53,685 bases of DNA, taken from an uncultured Marvinbryantia sp. (GTDB lineage: Bacteria; Bacillota; Clostridia; Lachnospirales; Lachnospiraceae). The notes under the pieces were generated by a model. It was not told the DNA's origin and did no database searches. It worked only from the letters and a program-made list of their open reading frames with translations. Location of the stretch: positions 1 through 53,685 of the forward strand of contig NZ_CAJKOX010000033.1 of NCBI RefSeq assembly GCF_905201705.1. The letters are read 5' to 3'. How positions within the stretch are numbered: position 1 is the first letter of the stretch; each line of letters starts with the position of its first letter. Positions 33,373 to 43,790 of this stretch are shown in pieces. A program made the translations under genes and the position numbers.

Positions 33373-34797
33373 ATGAAAAAGAAACAGGTACTTGCAATGG
33401 CTCTGACAGCTTCAATGGCACTCGGCATGACGGCCGCTACTGGCGTAAGCGCAGCGGCGGAGGATGAGGTCGTTACACTGAAATGGATTCAGGTGGGCAA
33501 CGGGATGCCGGAAAATTATGATGCATGGCTGGCGCAGATTAATCCGTATCTGGAGGAGAAAATCGGCGTAAATCTCGACATGGAGATTGTTCCGTGGGGC
33601 GACTGGGACAATCGCAGAAGTGTAATTACAAACTCCGGTGAATATTTTGATATTCTGTTTACAGACCAGACGCGCTACAGCGCGGAGGTGACGACGGGTG
33701 TGCTGATGGATATCACGGAACTGCTTCCGGAGGCGGCTCCCGATCTGTATTCCTTCATTCCGGAGGATTACTGGAAGGCTGTTTCCGTGAATGATGCGAT
33801 TTACGGAGTTCCTACCTATAAGGACAGCTCGATAACCGAGTATTTTATCTGGGATAAGGATATTGCGGATAAATACGATATTGATATTGAGAGTATTACT
33901 ACATTTGAGGATCTGGAACCGGCTCTTGCAAAAATCAAGGAGGGCGAAGGCGGCAATCCGTATTATATGTCAAAGTCCGGCGCAGATTTCCTTGTAACGG
34001 CATATTATGACCAGCTTGGCGCAGGTCTGTCCGCGATTGGCGTAAAATATGACGACGAGACAAAGACGGTTGTCAATCCGCTGGAGGACGAGGAGATTCT
34101 CTCAAAGCTCGACATCATTCACCGGATGTATGTGGACGGTATCATCAACGGTGATGCACCGACAGCAGACGATTCCAACAAATACAGAACCTTCTTCACA
34201 GCGCAGGGCTGGAGCGGAGCTGCCAAATCCACATGGGGACCGAATAACGGCATTGCAAACTGCGTGGCAATTCAGTACGGCGATACGGTTGTGTCAAATA
34301 CATCGGTTCGCGGCTCCATCAGCGCAATTTACTCCGGCTGCGAGCACCCGGACAAGGCGCTTGAACTTCTGCAGCTTGTAAATACGGACAGCAAGGTGCG
34401 TGACTGGCTGTACTACGGCGTAGAGGGTGAAAACTTTGAATATACGGAAAACGGCACTGTAAACAAGCTGAACAGCGACTGGAGTATGGCGGGCTATACC
34501 CAGGGTACTTTCTTCGCAGTTACCGACCTGGAAGGCTCCGAGGGACAGTGGGATGAAGTAAAGGCTCTGAATGAAGCGGCAAAACCGTCCGCGATGCTTG
34601 GATTTGATATGGACACCAGCAACGTGGAAACAGAGCTGGCGAACTGCCGCGCCGTATACGAGAAGTATAAATCCGAATTCTTTACGGGTGCGCAGGACCC
34701 GCGCGAGCTGATAGAAACCATTAAGAGCGAGCTGGACGCTGCCGGCTGGGAGACCATCCGTGCGGAGGCACAGGCACAGATCGATGCCACAAAATAA
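33373..34797 (+). CDS. ABC transporter substrate-binding protein (cluster B)
   Basis: 474-residue extracellular binding protein of the LplA-like family (DUF3502-type C-terminus suspected). The N-terminus MKKKQVLAMALTASMALG with MTAATGVSAAAED is a signal peptide with no lipobox Cys; a signal peptidase I site near VSAAA is likely. Seen: LEEKIGVNLDMEIVPWGDW and the tyrosine- and tryptophan-rich ligand cleft typical of oligosaccharide binders. It lies behind two permeases and before the mannosidases, hence a mannose-containing oligosaccharide is a reasonable ligand. Confidence 0.9.
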   Translation: MKKKQVLAMALTASMALGMTAATGVSAAAEDEVVTLKWIQVGNGMPENYDAWLAQINPYLEEKIGVNLDMEIVPWGDWDNRRSVITNSGEYFDILFTDQTRYSAEVTTGVLMDITELLPEAAPDLYSFIPEDYWKAVSVNDAIYGVPTYKDSSITEYFIWDKDIADKYDIDIESITTFEDLEPALAKIKEGEGGNPYYMSKSGADFLVTAYYDQLGAGLSAIGVKYDDETKTVVNPLEDEEILSKLDIIHRMYVDGIINGDAPTADDSNKYRTFFTAQGWSGAAKSTWGPNNGIANCVAIQYGDTVVSNTSVRGSISAIYSGCEHPDKALELLQLVNTDSKVRDWLYYGVEGENFEYTENGTVNKLNSDWSMAGYTQGTFFAVTDLEGSEGQWDEVKALNEAAKPSAMLGFDMDTSNVETELANCRAVYEKYKSEFFTGAQDPRELIETIKSELDAAGWETIRAEAQAQIDATK

Positions 34798-34838
34798 AAT
34801 AGCTCTGCTCTGAGCGGGACGAAAAAGCCGGAAATAGC

Positions 34839-34892
34839 AGCTGCTGCAAATTGTGTTTAATTTATATGGCGCATTTTGCAGCAGCTTTTTTT
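34839..34892 (+). terminator. terminator or attenuator between importer and mannosidase genes
   Basis: Perfect 12-bp stem AGCTGCTGCAAA (34839-34850) with TTTGCAGCAGCT (34875-34886) followed by seven T. The next gene starts 30 nt later and I see no new consensus promoter, so the glycosidases probably depend on read-through. Confidence 0.8.
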
Positions 34893-34922
34893 ATAACTGA
34901 TAAAAGGGGGCAGGAAGGAAAG

Positions 34923-37900
34923 ATGTGGTATCTTGATAAGAGAGTGCAGGTAATCTGCGATGAATTGAAGAAGCTGATAACGGTGAAGACCATGAAATTC
35001 GATAAAATCCGCTATAAGGAAGGACTGTTTTTTTATCCGCGGGAGGCGCAGGAGAACGGCGGGGAATGGCGGGAATTTTATCCGGAGAAGATGAAATGGT
35101 ACGGTCCGGACCGTCACTACTGGTTCCAGGCGGAATATACCGTACCGGGGGAGCTTGCCGGGCAGGCGCTGCGCCTTTGCGTGAAGACGCAGATCGAGGA
35201 ATGGGACGATGGAAAAAATCCGCAGTTTCTTCTGTTTGTAAACGGCGAAGCGACGCAGGGACTGGATATGAATCACCGTCTGGTGCATATGACGGAGGTG
35301 GCTGCGGCGGGGGAAAAGTGGCGCTTCGATCTGCAGGCGTACACCGGCACGCTGCACGCGGAATTTGATTTGATTCTGGAAATGCAGCAGGCGGATCTGC
35401 GCATTGAAAAGCTGTACTATGACCTTGTGGTGCCGCTGCGCGCATTCTCCCGGATGGAAAAAGATGACCGGAACCGGATGGAACTGGAGAGAGTATTAAA
35501 TGAAGCAGTGAATCTTCTCGATTTGCGGACGCCGTACTCGGAGGACTTTTATCAGAGCATCCGGGCGGCGGAGCAGTATCTGGAGAAGACCGTGTACGGA
35601 GACATGGCGGGGTGCGCAGATGTGGTTGCGACCTGCATCGGTCACACGCATATTGATGTGGCGTGGTGGTGGACGGTGGCGCAGACGCGGGAGAAGGTGG
35701 CGAGAAGCTTTGCCACCGTGCTGAAGCTGATGGAGGAATATCCGCAGTACCGTTTTATGTCCAGCCAGCCGCAGCTTTATCAGTTTTTGAAGGAGCGGTA
35801 TCCGGATATGTACGAGCGCATTAAGGCGCGCATCCGCGAGGAACGCTGGGAGCCGGAGGGCGGCATGTGGCTGGAGGCGGATACCAATCTGACGTCCGGG
35901 GAATCGCTTGTGCGTCAGCTCTTTTACGGAAAGAAATTTTTCCGGGAGGAATTCGGCACGGACAGCCGGATTTTGTGGCTTCCGGATGTGTTCGGGTATT
36001 CGGGCGCGCTGCCGCAGATTATGAAAAAGAGCGGAATCGATTATTTTATGACAACAAAGCTTGCGTGGAACCAGATTGACAAGATGCCGTATGATACATT
36101 CATGTGGAAGGGCATCGACGGCTCGACGGTGTTTACGCACCTGATTACCACGCTCGGCGTCGGGCAGAGCGAGGAGGATTTCTTTACGACTTATAATGGA
36201 ATGCTGCACCCGGATGCGATCATGGGCGGCTGGCATCGGTATCAGAATAAAGATATCAATAACGATATTCTGGTAGCGTTCGGCTATGGAGACGGAGGCG
36301 GCGGACCGACGAGGGAGATGCTGGAGACGGCAAAGCGCATGGAAAAGGGCATCTGCGGAATCCCGAAGGTGCGGCAGGAATTTTCGCGCGTGTACTTTGA
36401 TGAATTGTATGAGCGCGTGAAGGACAGCCGGAGACTTCCGGTGTGGGAAGGAGAGCTTTATTTTGAGTACCACCGGGGAACGTATACTTCGATGGGCCGC
36501 AATAAGCGCGCAAACAGAAAATCGGAGATTCTGATGATGGATGTGGAGCTTCTGTGCACGCTGGCGGCGCTGCGCGGAATGCAGACGCCCGCAGAGGAGC
36601 TGGAGCGGATGTGGAAGGTGATTCTGCTGAACCAGTTTCACGACATTCTGCCGGGTTCGAGCATCCGCGAGGTGTACGAGGTGACAAAGCAGGAATACGG
36701 GCAGCTTGCCAGAAAAGGCGGGGAACTTCTTTCTGAGCGGATGCATCTGTTTGCAGGAGAGGGGGACTGTGTGACGCTCTTTAACACGACAGGCTTTACG
36801 CGGAACGATATCGTGCGCCTGCCGGAAGGTATTTGCGGTGCGCTTGTGGATGCGGACGGAACGCGCTATCCGGTGCAGAGCCTCGGTGCGGAGGCAGTGG
36901 TTTATGCTGCAGGACTTCCTGCGAAGGGATGGAAATCATTCTATATCGACAGAGAGAATGGAAAGCCGGATGTTGCGCGCAGCGTGCCGTTTGTGCAGGA
37001 GGGCAATATGCTGGAAACGCCGTATTACCGAATTCTGTTTGATGATGACGGTATGTTCTCTTCGATTTATGATAAGAAAAACAGAAGAGAAATCCTGAAG
37101 CCGGGCAGACCGGGAAACCGCTTCTGCATGTACGAAGATAAGCCGATGAACTACGATAACTGGGATATTGATATTTATTATACGGAAAAAAGCTGGGATG
37201 TACCGGCGCCTGTCCGGATGGAGTGGACGGCGTGCGGCCCGGTGTGCGCCGTTCTGGAGCAGGAGCGCCGGATAAGCAATTCCCGGATTTGCCAGAAAAT
37301 ATATTTTTACGCGGATACGCCGCGCATTGATTTTGAAACATGGGTGGACTGGCGGGAGCACCAGCATCTGCTGAAGGTACATTTTCCGGTGGATGTGCAT
37401 ACGGACGAGGCGTCGTTCGATATCCAGTTCGGAAATCTGACGCGCAAGGTGCATACGAACACGAGCTGGGATATGGCGCGCTTTGAATCCTGCGGACAGA
37501 AATGGATAGACCTGTCGGAAGGACATTACGGCGTCAGTCTGCTGAATGACTGCAAGTACGGCCATTCCGTGCGGGACGGAGAGATTGGTCTGACGTTGAT
37601 TAAATCCGGGATTGAGCCGAATCCGGCAGCCGACCAGGAGGAGCATGTGTTTACATACGCTCTGTATCCGCACAGTGGGAGCCTGCGGGAATGCGACACG
37701 GTGCGCGAGGGCTACTGTCTGAATTTCCCGGTGCATACCCACGCGGACAGTGCGTTTCAGCCGGAGGCGTCCTTCCTCTCCTGTGACAGCAAAAATGTCA
37801 TGCTGGAGACGGTAAAGGAAGCAGATGACGGGAACGGCATCATTATCCGTATGTATGAGTATGAAAATGCGCGCACGCAGGCGACGGTTTCCTTTGGCAT

Positions 37901-38039
37901 GGGATACGAAATCGGGCAGGTACAGGAATGCAATCTGATGGAGGAGACGCAGGGCGGCGATATCGTCCCGGAGGGCGGCAGCTTCCGTTTTGAAATCCGT
38001 CCATATGAGATCAAGAGCTACAGGGTGGTGCTGAAATAA
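34923..38039 (+). CDS. alpha-mannosidase, glycoside hydrolase family 38
   Basis: 1038-residue cytoplasmic enzyme, no signal peptide. N-terminal beta domain (1-~230), then the GH38 catalytic domain with zinc-ligand motif GHTHIDVAWWW (240-250), nucleophile Asp355 in LWLPDVFGYS, and FHDILPGSS, then a large C-terminal beta-sandwich domain. It releases alpha-linked mannose from imported oligosaccharides. I start at the ATG at 34923 behind GGCAGGAAGGAAAG. It is followed 2 nt later by the GH3 gene and then a beta-mannosidase, suggesting joint attack on mannosidic glycans. Confidence 0.95.
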   Translation: MWYLDKRVQVICDELKKLITVKTMKFDKIRYKEGLFFYPREAQENGGEWREFYPEKMKWYGPDRHYWFQAEYTVPGELAGQALRLCVKTQIEEWDDGKNPQFLLFVNGEATQGLDMNHRLVHMTEVAAAGEKWRFDLQAYTGTLHAEFDLILEMQQADLRIEKLYYDLVVPLRAFSRMEKDDRNRMELERVLNEAVNLLDLRTPYSEDFYQSIRAAEQYLEKTVYGDMAGCADVVATCIGHTHIDVAWWWTVAQTREKVARSFATVLKLMEEYPQYRFMSSQPQLYQFLKERYPDMYERIKARIREERWEPEGGMWLEADTNLTSGESLVRQLFYGKKFFREEFGTDSRILWLPDVFGYSGALPQIMKKSGIDYFMTTKLAWNQIDKMPYDTFMWKGIDGSTVFTHLITTLGVGQSEEDFFTTYNGMLHPDAIMGGWHRYQNKDINNDILVAFGYGDGGGGPTREMLETAKRMEKGICGIPKVRQEFSRVYFDELYERVKDSRRLPVWEGELYFEYHRGTYTSMGRNKRANRKSEILMMDVELLCTLAALRGMQTPAEELERMWKVILLNQFHDILPGSSIREVYEVTKQEYGQLARKGGELLSERMHLFAGEGDCVTLFNTTGFTRNDIVRLPEGICGALVDADGTRYPVQSLGAEAVVYAAGLPAKGWKSFYIDRENGKPDVARSVPFVQEGNMLETPYYRILFDDDGMFSSIYDKKNRREILKPGRPGNRFCMYEDKPMNYDNWDIDIYYTEKSWDVPAPVRMEWTACGPVCAVLEQERRISNSRICQKIYFYADTPRIDFETWVDWREHQHLLKVHFPVDVHTDEASFDIQFGNLTRKVHTNTSWDMARFESCGQKWIDLSEGHYGVSLLNDCKYGHSVRDGEIGLTLIKSGIEPNPAADQEEHVFTYALYPHSGSLRECDTVREGYCLNFPVHTHADSAFQPEASFLSCDSKNVMLETVKEADDGNGIIIRMYEYENARTQATVSFGMGYEIGQVQECNLMEETQGGDIVPEGGSFRFEIRPYEIKSYRVVLK

Positions 38040-38041
38040 GT

Positions 38042-40404
38042 ATGGAAAAATATAAAGACAGAACGCTTTCGCCCGGTACGCGGGCAAGGGATTTGCTGGA
38101 GCGCATGACGACGGCGGAAAAGGTGGGTCAGCTTAACCAGAGGCTGTACGGGTTTCGCGTCTGCACGCGCAGCGAAAACGGTCTGGAGCTCTCGGAGGAA
38201 TTTTGCCGGGAGGCGCAGAAATATGGCGGAATCGGCGTGCTGTACGGGCTGTACCGCGCCGACCCCTGGTCCGGGCGCGATTATCAGAACGGACTGGCGG
38301 GACACTTTGCCGTGCAGGCATATAATCTTGTGCAGGAATATGTGATCACACAGTCGCGCTTCGGGATTCCGGTGCTGATCGCGGAAGAGAGTCCGCACGG
38401 GCATCAGGCGCTGGACGGCTATCTGCTGCCGGTCAATCTGGCTGTCGGGGCGACCTGGAATCCAAAGCTTGCCGGGCGGGCCGTCGGTGCGTGCGCGCGG
38501 CAGATGAAAAAGCTGGGGGTCGACCTGGCGCTCGTTTCCATGCTGATGATTTGCTGCGCGACGCGCGCTGGGGACGGTGCGAGGAGTGCTTTGGCGAGGA
38601 TGCATATCTGGCTGCGCAGTTTGCGCGGGAGGTCGTCGGCGGCTACCGCGCGGAGGGTGTGGACGTTGTGGCGAAGCATTTTGCGGCGCAGGGAGAGACC
38701 ACCGGCGGCGTGAACGCCAGCTCCGCGAGGATAGGAGAGCGGGAGCTGCGTGAGATTCATCTGCCGCCGGCGTATGCGGCGGTAAAGGCAGGAGCCGCCG
38801 GTATCATGGCGGCGTACAATGATATTGACGGGATTCCGTGTCACAATAATCCGTGGCTTCTGGGCGATGTACTGCGCGGGGAAATGGGCTTTGACGGCAT
38901 TGTGATGGCGGACGGTGTGGCGGTCGACCAACTCGGATTTCTGTATAATACCCCGGCAGAGTGCGGGGCGGCGGCGCTTTCCTCCGGTGTGGATGTATCG
39001 CTCTGGGATGAGGGGTTCGCTCATCTGGAGGAGGCGCTTGCGCAGGGAATGGTAAGCCGGGAGCGGCTGGATGAGGCGGCGTGGCGGGTGCTGAAGCTAA
39101 AATTTGAACGGGGGCTGTTTGATGCGCCGTATCTGACGGCGGACGGACAGCGCTGCCCGGTACCGCCGGATTCGGAGGCATATGTGTCCGGCAGTCCGGA
39201 GCCGGGAAAGAGTCCACAAAGAGAGCAAAATCGGGGATTGGCAGAGTATGCGTCTGAGAGCCTTGCGCTGGCGCTGGAATCGGCGGTGCTTCTGAAGAAT
39301 GAAGGCGGTATCCTTCCGCTTGCGGGCGCGGGAAAGAGGGGCGGCGATTCAGAGCGGAAACGGCTGCGTGTTGCGCTGACCGGAGAGATAATCCGGGATG
39401 TGTATGCGCTGCTCGGCGATTATACGCCGCCGGTGCGTCAGGAGTTCTCCTGGAGCATCGAGCGCGGATTTTATGAGGTATTTGCGCGGAGGAAGGACCT
39501 GGAGCTGGTAATCTGTGACAGAGCTGAGAAGACGGCGGAATGTGATGTGACGGTACTTGTGCTGGGCGGCAGCTCCAGCCGTTTTGGCGGGGCGGAATTT
39601 GACATTAACGGCGCAGCGGTCACAGACGGCGGAGGGCATGGCCTTATGGATTGCGGCGAGGGTGTGGATTTATCTTCGCTGCAGCTTCCGCAGACGCAGC
39701 TTATTTTTGCACGGAAGGTATTTGCTGCGGCAAAACGGGTTGTAACGATAGTGACTGGCGGAAGACCCTATGCGCTGGGAGAGATAGCGGAGCAATCCGA
39801 TGCGCTTCTGTACGCTTTCTATCCGGGACCGGTGGGCGCTCTGGCGCTGGCGCAGCTTCTTACCGGAGAGTATGCCCCGTCCGGACGTCTGCCCGTATCG
39901 CTGCCGCGCAGCGCCGGTCAGCTTCCGGTCTGGTATAATTCCCGCATATCCTATGAGGCGATGCATTACTGTGACGAAAAGGATGGGGCGCTGTATTCCT
40001 TCGGCTCCGGAATGGGATACGGGGACGCGGAGTATCAGGATATTGTGGTCAGAATGCAGGAGGATGGTGTGGTCGTCTCCTTTACAGTGTTGAATCCATT
40101 CGAATGGGAGGAGACGGCGGTCCCGATGGTATTTCTCCGGAACCGGGGCGGAAGCGTTCTGCCGCGGAGAGCGGAGCTGAAGGCATTCGGAAAATACCGG
40201 CTGGCTCCGGGGGAGACAAAGCGCGGGAGGCTTTTGCTGCCGGCGGAGGCGTTTGCGGTGTGGGACAGCGCGATGCGCCGCCGCGTGGAGCCGGGAGGGG
40301 CGGTTCTGACGGTGCGTGACGGCAGTCGCGTATTGCTGGAAACGGAAATAAGAAAAGACTGCTATTGCGCTGCTTTACAGACCGGGACGGGAGGCTTTCT
40401 CTGA
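38042..40404 (+). pseudogene. glycoside hydrolase family 3 (beta-glucosidase-like), frameshifted
   Basis: Two frames together give one GH3 protein of about 786 residues. The first frame (from ATG 38042) runs through IPVLIAEESPHGHQALDGYL and ends its match at LALVSML; the second takes up at LLRDARWGRCEECFGEDAYL. The break lies at TGATGAT (38544-38550); removing two bases there restores one open frame, and the total length then divides by three. The second part keeps VVAKHFAAQGETTGG and the probable nucleophile Asp in GIVMADGVAV, plus the C-terminal fibronectin-like domain. It may be a dead gene or a sequencing error. It belongs to the mannosidase operon. Confidence 0.85.
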
Positions 40405-40440
40405 CCGGCATCATAACAGGAAATGACTGGGAGGGAAATT

Positions 40441-42873
40441 ATGGAAAGACAATTATTGCGGGATGGCTGGCATCTGCTCTGGAAAGGACGCGCGCTTCCG
40501 GCATCCGTGCCGTTTTCCGTTTATCATGATTTGCTTGCGCACGGGGAAATAGAAGACCCCTATTACCGGGACAATGCGGAGGCGGCGCTCGCGCTGTCCG
40601 CAGAGGACTATACGTATGACTGCGACTTTCGGGCGGAGGCGGCGCTTTCCTCCTGCCGGGAGGTACTGCTTCATTTTGACGGCGTCGATACGCTTGCCGA
40701 CATTTATCTGAACGGCACGCTGCTCGGACATACCTGCAACATGCACCGGGAGTGGGAGTTTCCGGTAAAGGAGCTTTTAAGGGAGGGCGATAACCGCCTG
40801 GAGGTGCGCTTTTATTCGCCAGTCCGTTATATGGAGGAGAAGGTGAGAGAGCAGGGCTCCATTCCATGCAATACGGATACGCTGGACGGCTTTAACTATC
40901 TGAGAAAATCGAGCTGCATGTCTGGCTGGGACTGGGCGCCAAAGCTGCCGGATATGGGGATTTTCCGCCCGGTAACGCTGCTGGGCGTTTGCGATGAGCG
41001 TATTTACAGCGTGCTCATCCGCCAGAAACATATGGAAGGAAAGGTATGCCTGTCGTTTGATGTGGATACGCTGCGCCGCCGCACAGGCGGGGAGGTGGCG
41101 TACCGGGTAATGGTGACGGCGCCGGATGGAAGCGTGCAGAGGCGGGACGATTCTCCGCGGGAGCTTGTGATAGAGCAGCCGGCGCTGTGGTGGCCGAGAG
41201 GCTACGGCGGACAGCCGCTCTATACGGTGCGCGTGGAGGCGCTGGCGGACGGCGCGGTGCAGGATGTGTGGGAGCGCCGGATCGGTCTGCGCACGATGGG
41301 TATGAAGATTGAAAAAGATGCGTGGGGAGAGAGCTTTGCCCACGAGATCAACGGCATAGCGATTTTTGCGATGGGCGCGGACTATATTCCGGAGGACTGT
41401 CTGCTGCCGCGGTTTTCCAGGGAGCGCACAGAGAGGCTGCTGGCGCAGTGCGCGGAGGCGAATTACAATACTATCCGCGTCTGGGGCGGCGCGGGCTACC
41501 CGGAGGACTGGTTTTTTGATTTGTGCGACGAGTACGGCTTTCTGGTGTGGGAGGATTTGATGTTCGCCTGCTCCACCTACCGTCTTACGGAGGAATTTGA
41601 AGAAAACATTTCGCAGGAGATTGCGGAAAACATCCGCCGTATCCGCCATCACGCTTGTCTGGGACTGTGGTGCGGGAACAACGAGATGGAGGGCATGATT
41701 ATGGACGGCTATACGCGCGACCCGCATCTGATTGGCGATTATACGCGCATGTACAGCTATGTGATTCCCGGAATCGTGAAAAGGGAGGACCCGGACGCTT
41801 TTTACTGGCCGTCCAGCCCGTCGTCCGGCGGGGATTTCGACGAGCCGGAGGCGGAATCCAGAGGAGACGCCCATTACTGGAAGGTATGGCACGGCTATCA
41901 GCCGTTCCCGGATTACCGCAGGCACAACTTCCGCTATGCCTCTGAGTTTGGCTTTGAGTCGCTTCCGGCGCTGAAGACGATAGAGAGCTTTACGCTGCCG
42001 GAAGACCGCAACGTCTTCTCGTATGTGATGGACCGCCATCAGCGCAGCGAGAACGGCTATGCGAAGATGATGGTCTATATGGCGCAGTATTTCCGCTATC
42101 CGGAGAATCTGTCCGACCTTGTGTACGCTTCCCAGCTTCTGCAGGCGCAGGCAATGCGCTATGCGGTGGAGCACTGGCGGCGTCACCGCGGCGAGTGTAT
42201 GGGAGCTATTATATGGCAGCTGAATGACTGCTGGCCGGTGACGTCCTGGTCGTCGATTGATTACTTTGGACGCTGGAAGGCGCTGCATTATTTTGAGAGG
42301 CGCTTCTTCGCGCCGGTGCTGCTGTCGTGCTGCGAGGAGGGACTGCTTACGCAGAATCCGAATCTGAACGCCCGACCGTATACGGTGGAAAAGAGTGTCC
42401 GCCTGCATGTGGCAAATGAGACGATGCAGGAACAGAACGTAACGGTGCGCTACAGTCTCCGCGACGCGGACTCGCAGCTCATCGGGCAGGAGAAGGAAAT
42501 CAGCGTGCAGGTGCCGCCGCTTTCCGGCGTCTGGCTGGAAAAGGAGGAATTCCCGCAGGCGGATCTGCTGGAGCACCATGTGTTTTATACATGCGTGCAG
42601 GAGGGCGGGGTGATTTCCTCCGGCAGCGTGCTGTTTTCCATGCCGAAATTTTACAATTACAGAAATCCGCAGCTTTCCGTGCGGCGCGAGGGCAGCGAGC
42701 TGATTGTGACGGCAGCCGCCTATGCCTCCGGTGTGGAGCTGCAGAATGAAAACGAGGACTGGGTATTAAGCGATAATTATTTTGATATGGAAGCCGGGGA
42801 GCGCCGTGTGCAGATTCTCTCCGGAAACGCCGGTCATATCCGTGTGCGCAGCGTATATGAAATCGGACGTTGA
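40441..42873 (+). CDS. beta-mannosidase, glycoside hydrolase family 2
   Basis: 810-residue cytoplasmic exo-enzyme releasing beta-linked mannose. Seen: the N-terminal jelly-roll with the beta-mannosidase hallmark SCMSGWDWAPKLPDMGIFRP (159-178), WWPRGYGGQPLY, catalytic acid/base Glu415 in WCGNNEMEG and nucleophile Glu502 in SEFGFESLP. It ends with an Ig-like domain. I choose the ATG at 40441 (GGGAGG 7 nt upstream) over the in-frame ATG at 40423. Last gene of cluster B, followed by a terminator. Together with GH38 it fits breakdown of the mannose core of N-glycans or of manno-oligosaccharides. Confidence 0.95.
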   Translation: MERQLLRDGWHLLWKGRALPASVPFSVYHDLLAHGEIEDPYYRDNAEAALALSAEDYTYDCDFRAEAALSSCREVLLHFDGVDTLADIYLNGTLLGHTCNMHREWEFPVKELLREGDNRLEVRFYSPVRYMEEKVREQGSIPCNTDTLDGFNYLRKSSCMSGWDWAPKLPDMGIFRPVTLLGVCDERIYSVLIRQKHMEGKVCLSFDVDTLRRRTGGEVAYRVMVTAPDGSVQRRDDSPRELVIEQPALWWPRGYGGQPLYTVRVEALADGAVQDVWERRIGLRTMGMKIEKDAWGESFAHEINGIAIFAMGADYIPEDCLLPRFSRERTERLLAQCAEANYNTIRVWGGAGYPEDWFFDLCDEYGFLVWEDLMFACSTYRLTEEFEENISQEIAENIRRIRHHACLGLWCGNNEMEGMIMDGYTRDPHLIGDYTRMYSYVIPGIVKREDPDAFYWPSSPSSGGDFDEPEAESRGDAHYWKVWHGYQPFPDYRRHNFRYASEFGFESLPALKTIESFTLPEDRNVFSYVMDRHQRSENGYAKMMVYMAQYFRYPENLSDLVYASQLLQAQAMRYAVEHWRRHRGECMGAIIWQLNDCWPVTSWSSIDYFGRWKALHYFERRFFAPVLLSCCEEGLLTQNPNLNARPYTVEKSVRLHVANETMQEQNVTVRYSLRDADSQLIGQEKEISVQVPPLSGVWLEKEEFPQADLLEHHVFYTCVQEGGVISSGSVLFSMPKFYNYRNPQLSVRREGSELIVTAAAYASGVELQNENEDWVLSDNYFDMEAGERRVQILSGNAGHIRVRSVYEIGR

Positions 42874-42961
42874 AGCGTTCATCGTTATTCCCGTAAACAG
42901 CAATCCGGACAGATGTTCCGGCAGAATTGCATGGCTGTTTCAATGAAAATTTGAGAGAAGG

Positions 42962-42997
42962 ACCGTCAGAATCAAAAAAGGATTCTGGCGGTTTTTT
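42962..42997 (+). terminator. terminator of the mannosidase operon
   Basis: ACCGTCAGAATC (42962-42973) pairs with GATTCTGGCGGT (42981-42992; one G-T type mismatch) and runs into six T. Confidence 0.85.
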
Positions 42998-43026
42998 CTG
43001 CTGATGTACAAATTTTGTATTTTCTC

Positions 43027-43081
43027 TTGACAGCCTGTTCTTTTTCTATTATGATTATAACAGTGTTATATAACGATGTTA
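43027..43081 (+). promoter_or_regulatory. promoter and operator of the tetR-like gene
   Basis: TTGACA (43027-43032), 17 nt and TATGAT (43050-43055). Immediately downstream lies the 15-bp perfect palindrome TATAACAGTGTTATA (43056-43070), then the related TAACGATGTTA (43071-43081). The placement over the transcription start fits autorepression by the TetR-type protein. Confidence 0.7.
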
Positions 43082-43101
43082 CATACGGAGGCAGAAGAAG
43101 G

Positions 43102-43731
43102 ATGGAGGAAGAGAAATCCACTCTGGAGAGAATACATGAGGCGGCGAAGTGCGAGTTTCTGGAAAAGGGCTTCCAGGCGGCTTCCCTGCGCAATATTGTA
43201 AAGCGGGCGGGTGTGACGACGGGCGCGTTTTACGGGTATTACGACAGCAAGGAGGAGTTGTTTGCCGCGCTGGTGGATAAACAGGCAAACTATGTGCTGG
43301 AGCTGTTTTGCAATACCATTGATGATTTTGAAAAGCTTCCGGGACAGACGCAGACGGAGCAGATGACGGATACCTCTGTCGTCTGTCTGGAAAAAATGCT
43401 GGATTATATTTATGATAATTACGACGCATTCAAGCTGCTGATTGAATGCGCGGAGGGCACCGCCTATGCGGATTTTGTACATCAGCTTGTGGTGCGGGAG
43501 GTGGATTCCACCTTCACCTACATACAGACGCTTGCCAAAATGGGATGTCATGTGGAGCCGCTGAATAAAAATCTGATACACATTATCGCCAGCGCGCTGT
43601 TTTCCGGAATTTTCGAGGTGATAGTGCATGATATGCCGAAGGAGGAAGCCAGGGAATATATCTCACAGTTTCACCGGTTTTACGCGGCGGGCTGGTCGGA
43701 GCTTCTGAATGTAAAATTCGGAAAATCCTGA
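43102..43731 (+). CDS. TetR/AcrR family transcriptional regulator
   Basis: 209-residue regulator: helix-turn-helix in SLRNIVKRAGVTTGAFYGYY (residues 28-47) followed by DSKEELFAAL, then an all-helical ligand domain without recognisable specificity. The start at 43102 follows GGAGGCAGAAGAAGG. It stands directly upstream of the two-gene ABC exporter and probably controls it and itself through the palindromes at its promoter. Confidence 0.92.
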   Translation: MEEEKSTLERIHEAAKCEFLEKGFQAASLRNIVKRAGVTTGAFYGYYDSKEELFAALVDKQANYVLELFCNTIDDFEKLPGQTQTEQMTDTSVVCLEKMLDYIYDNYDAFKLLIECAEGTAYADFVHQLVVREVDSTFTYIQTLAKMGCHVEPLNKNLIHIIASALFSGIFEVIVHDMPKEEAREYISQFHRFYAAGWSELLNVKFGKS

Positions 43732-43790
43732 AAGGGCTCCGGGAATATAAGGAAGGTTTCTTTGCCGGGCAACACATAAAATGCTTATGG

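Noticed and set aside
40777..42579. 600-codon open frame on the minus strand
   Set aside because: Antisense shadow of the beta-mannosidase, whose catalytic motifs are complete. No ribosome site or family motif.
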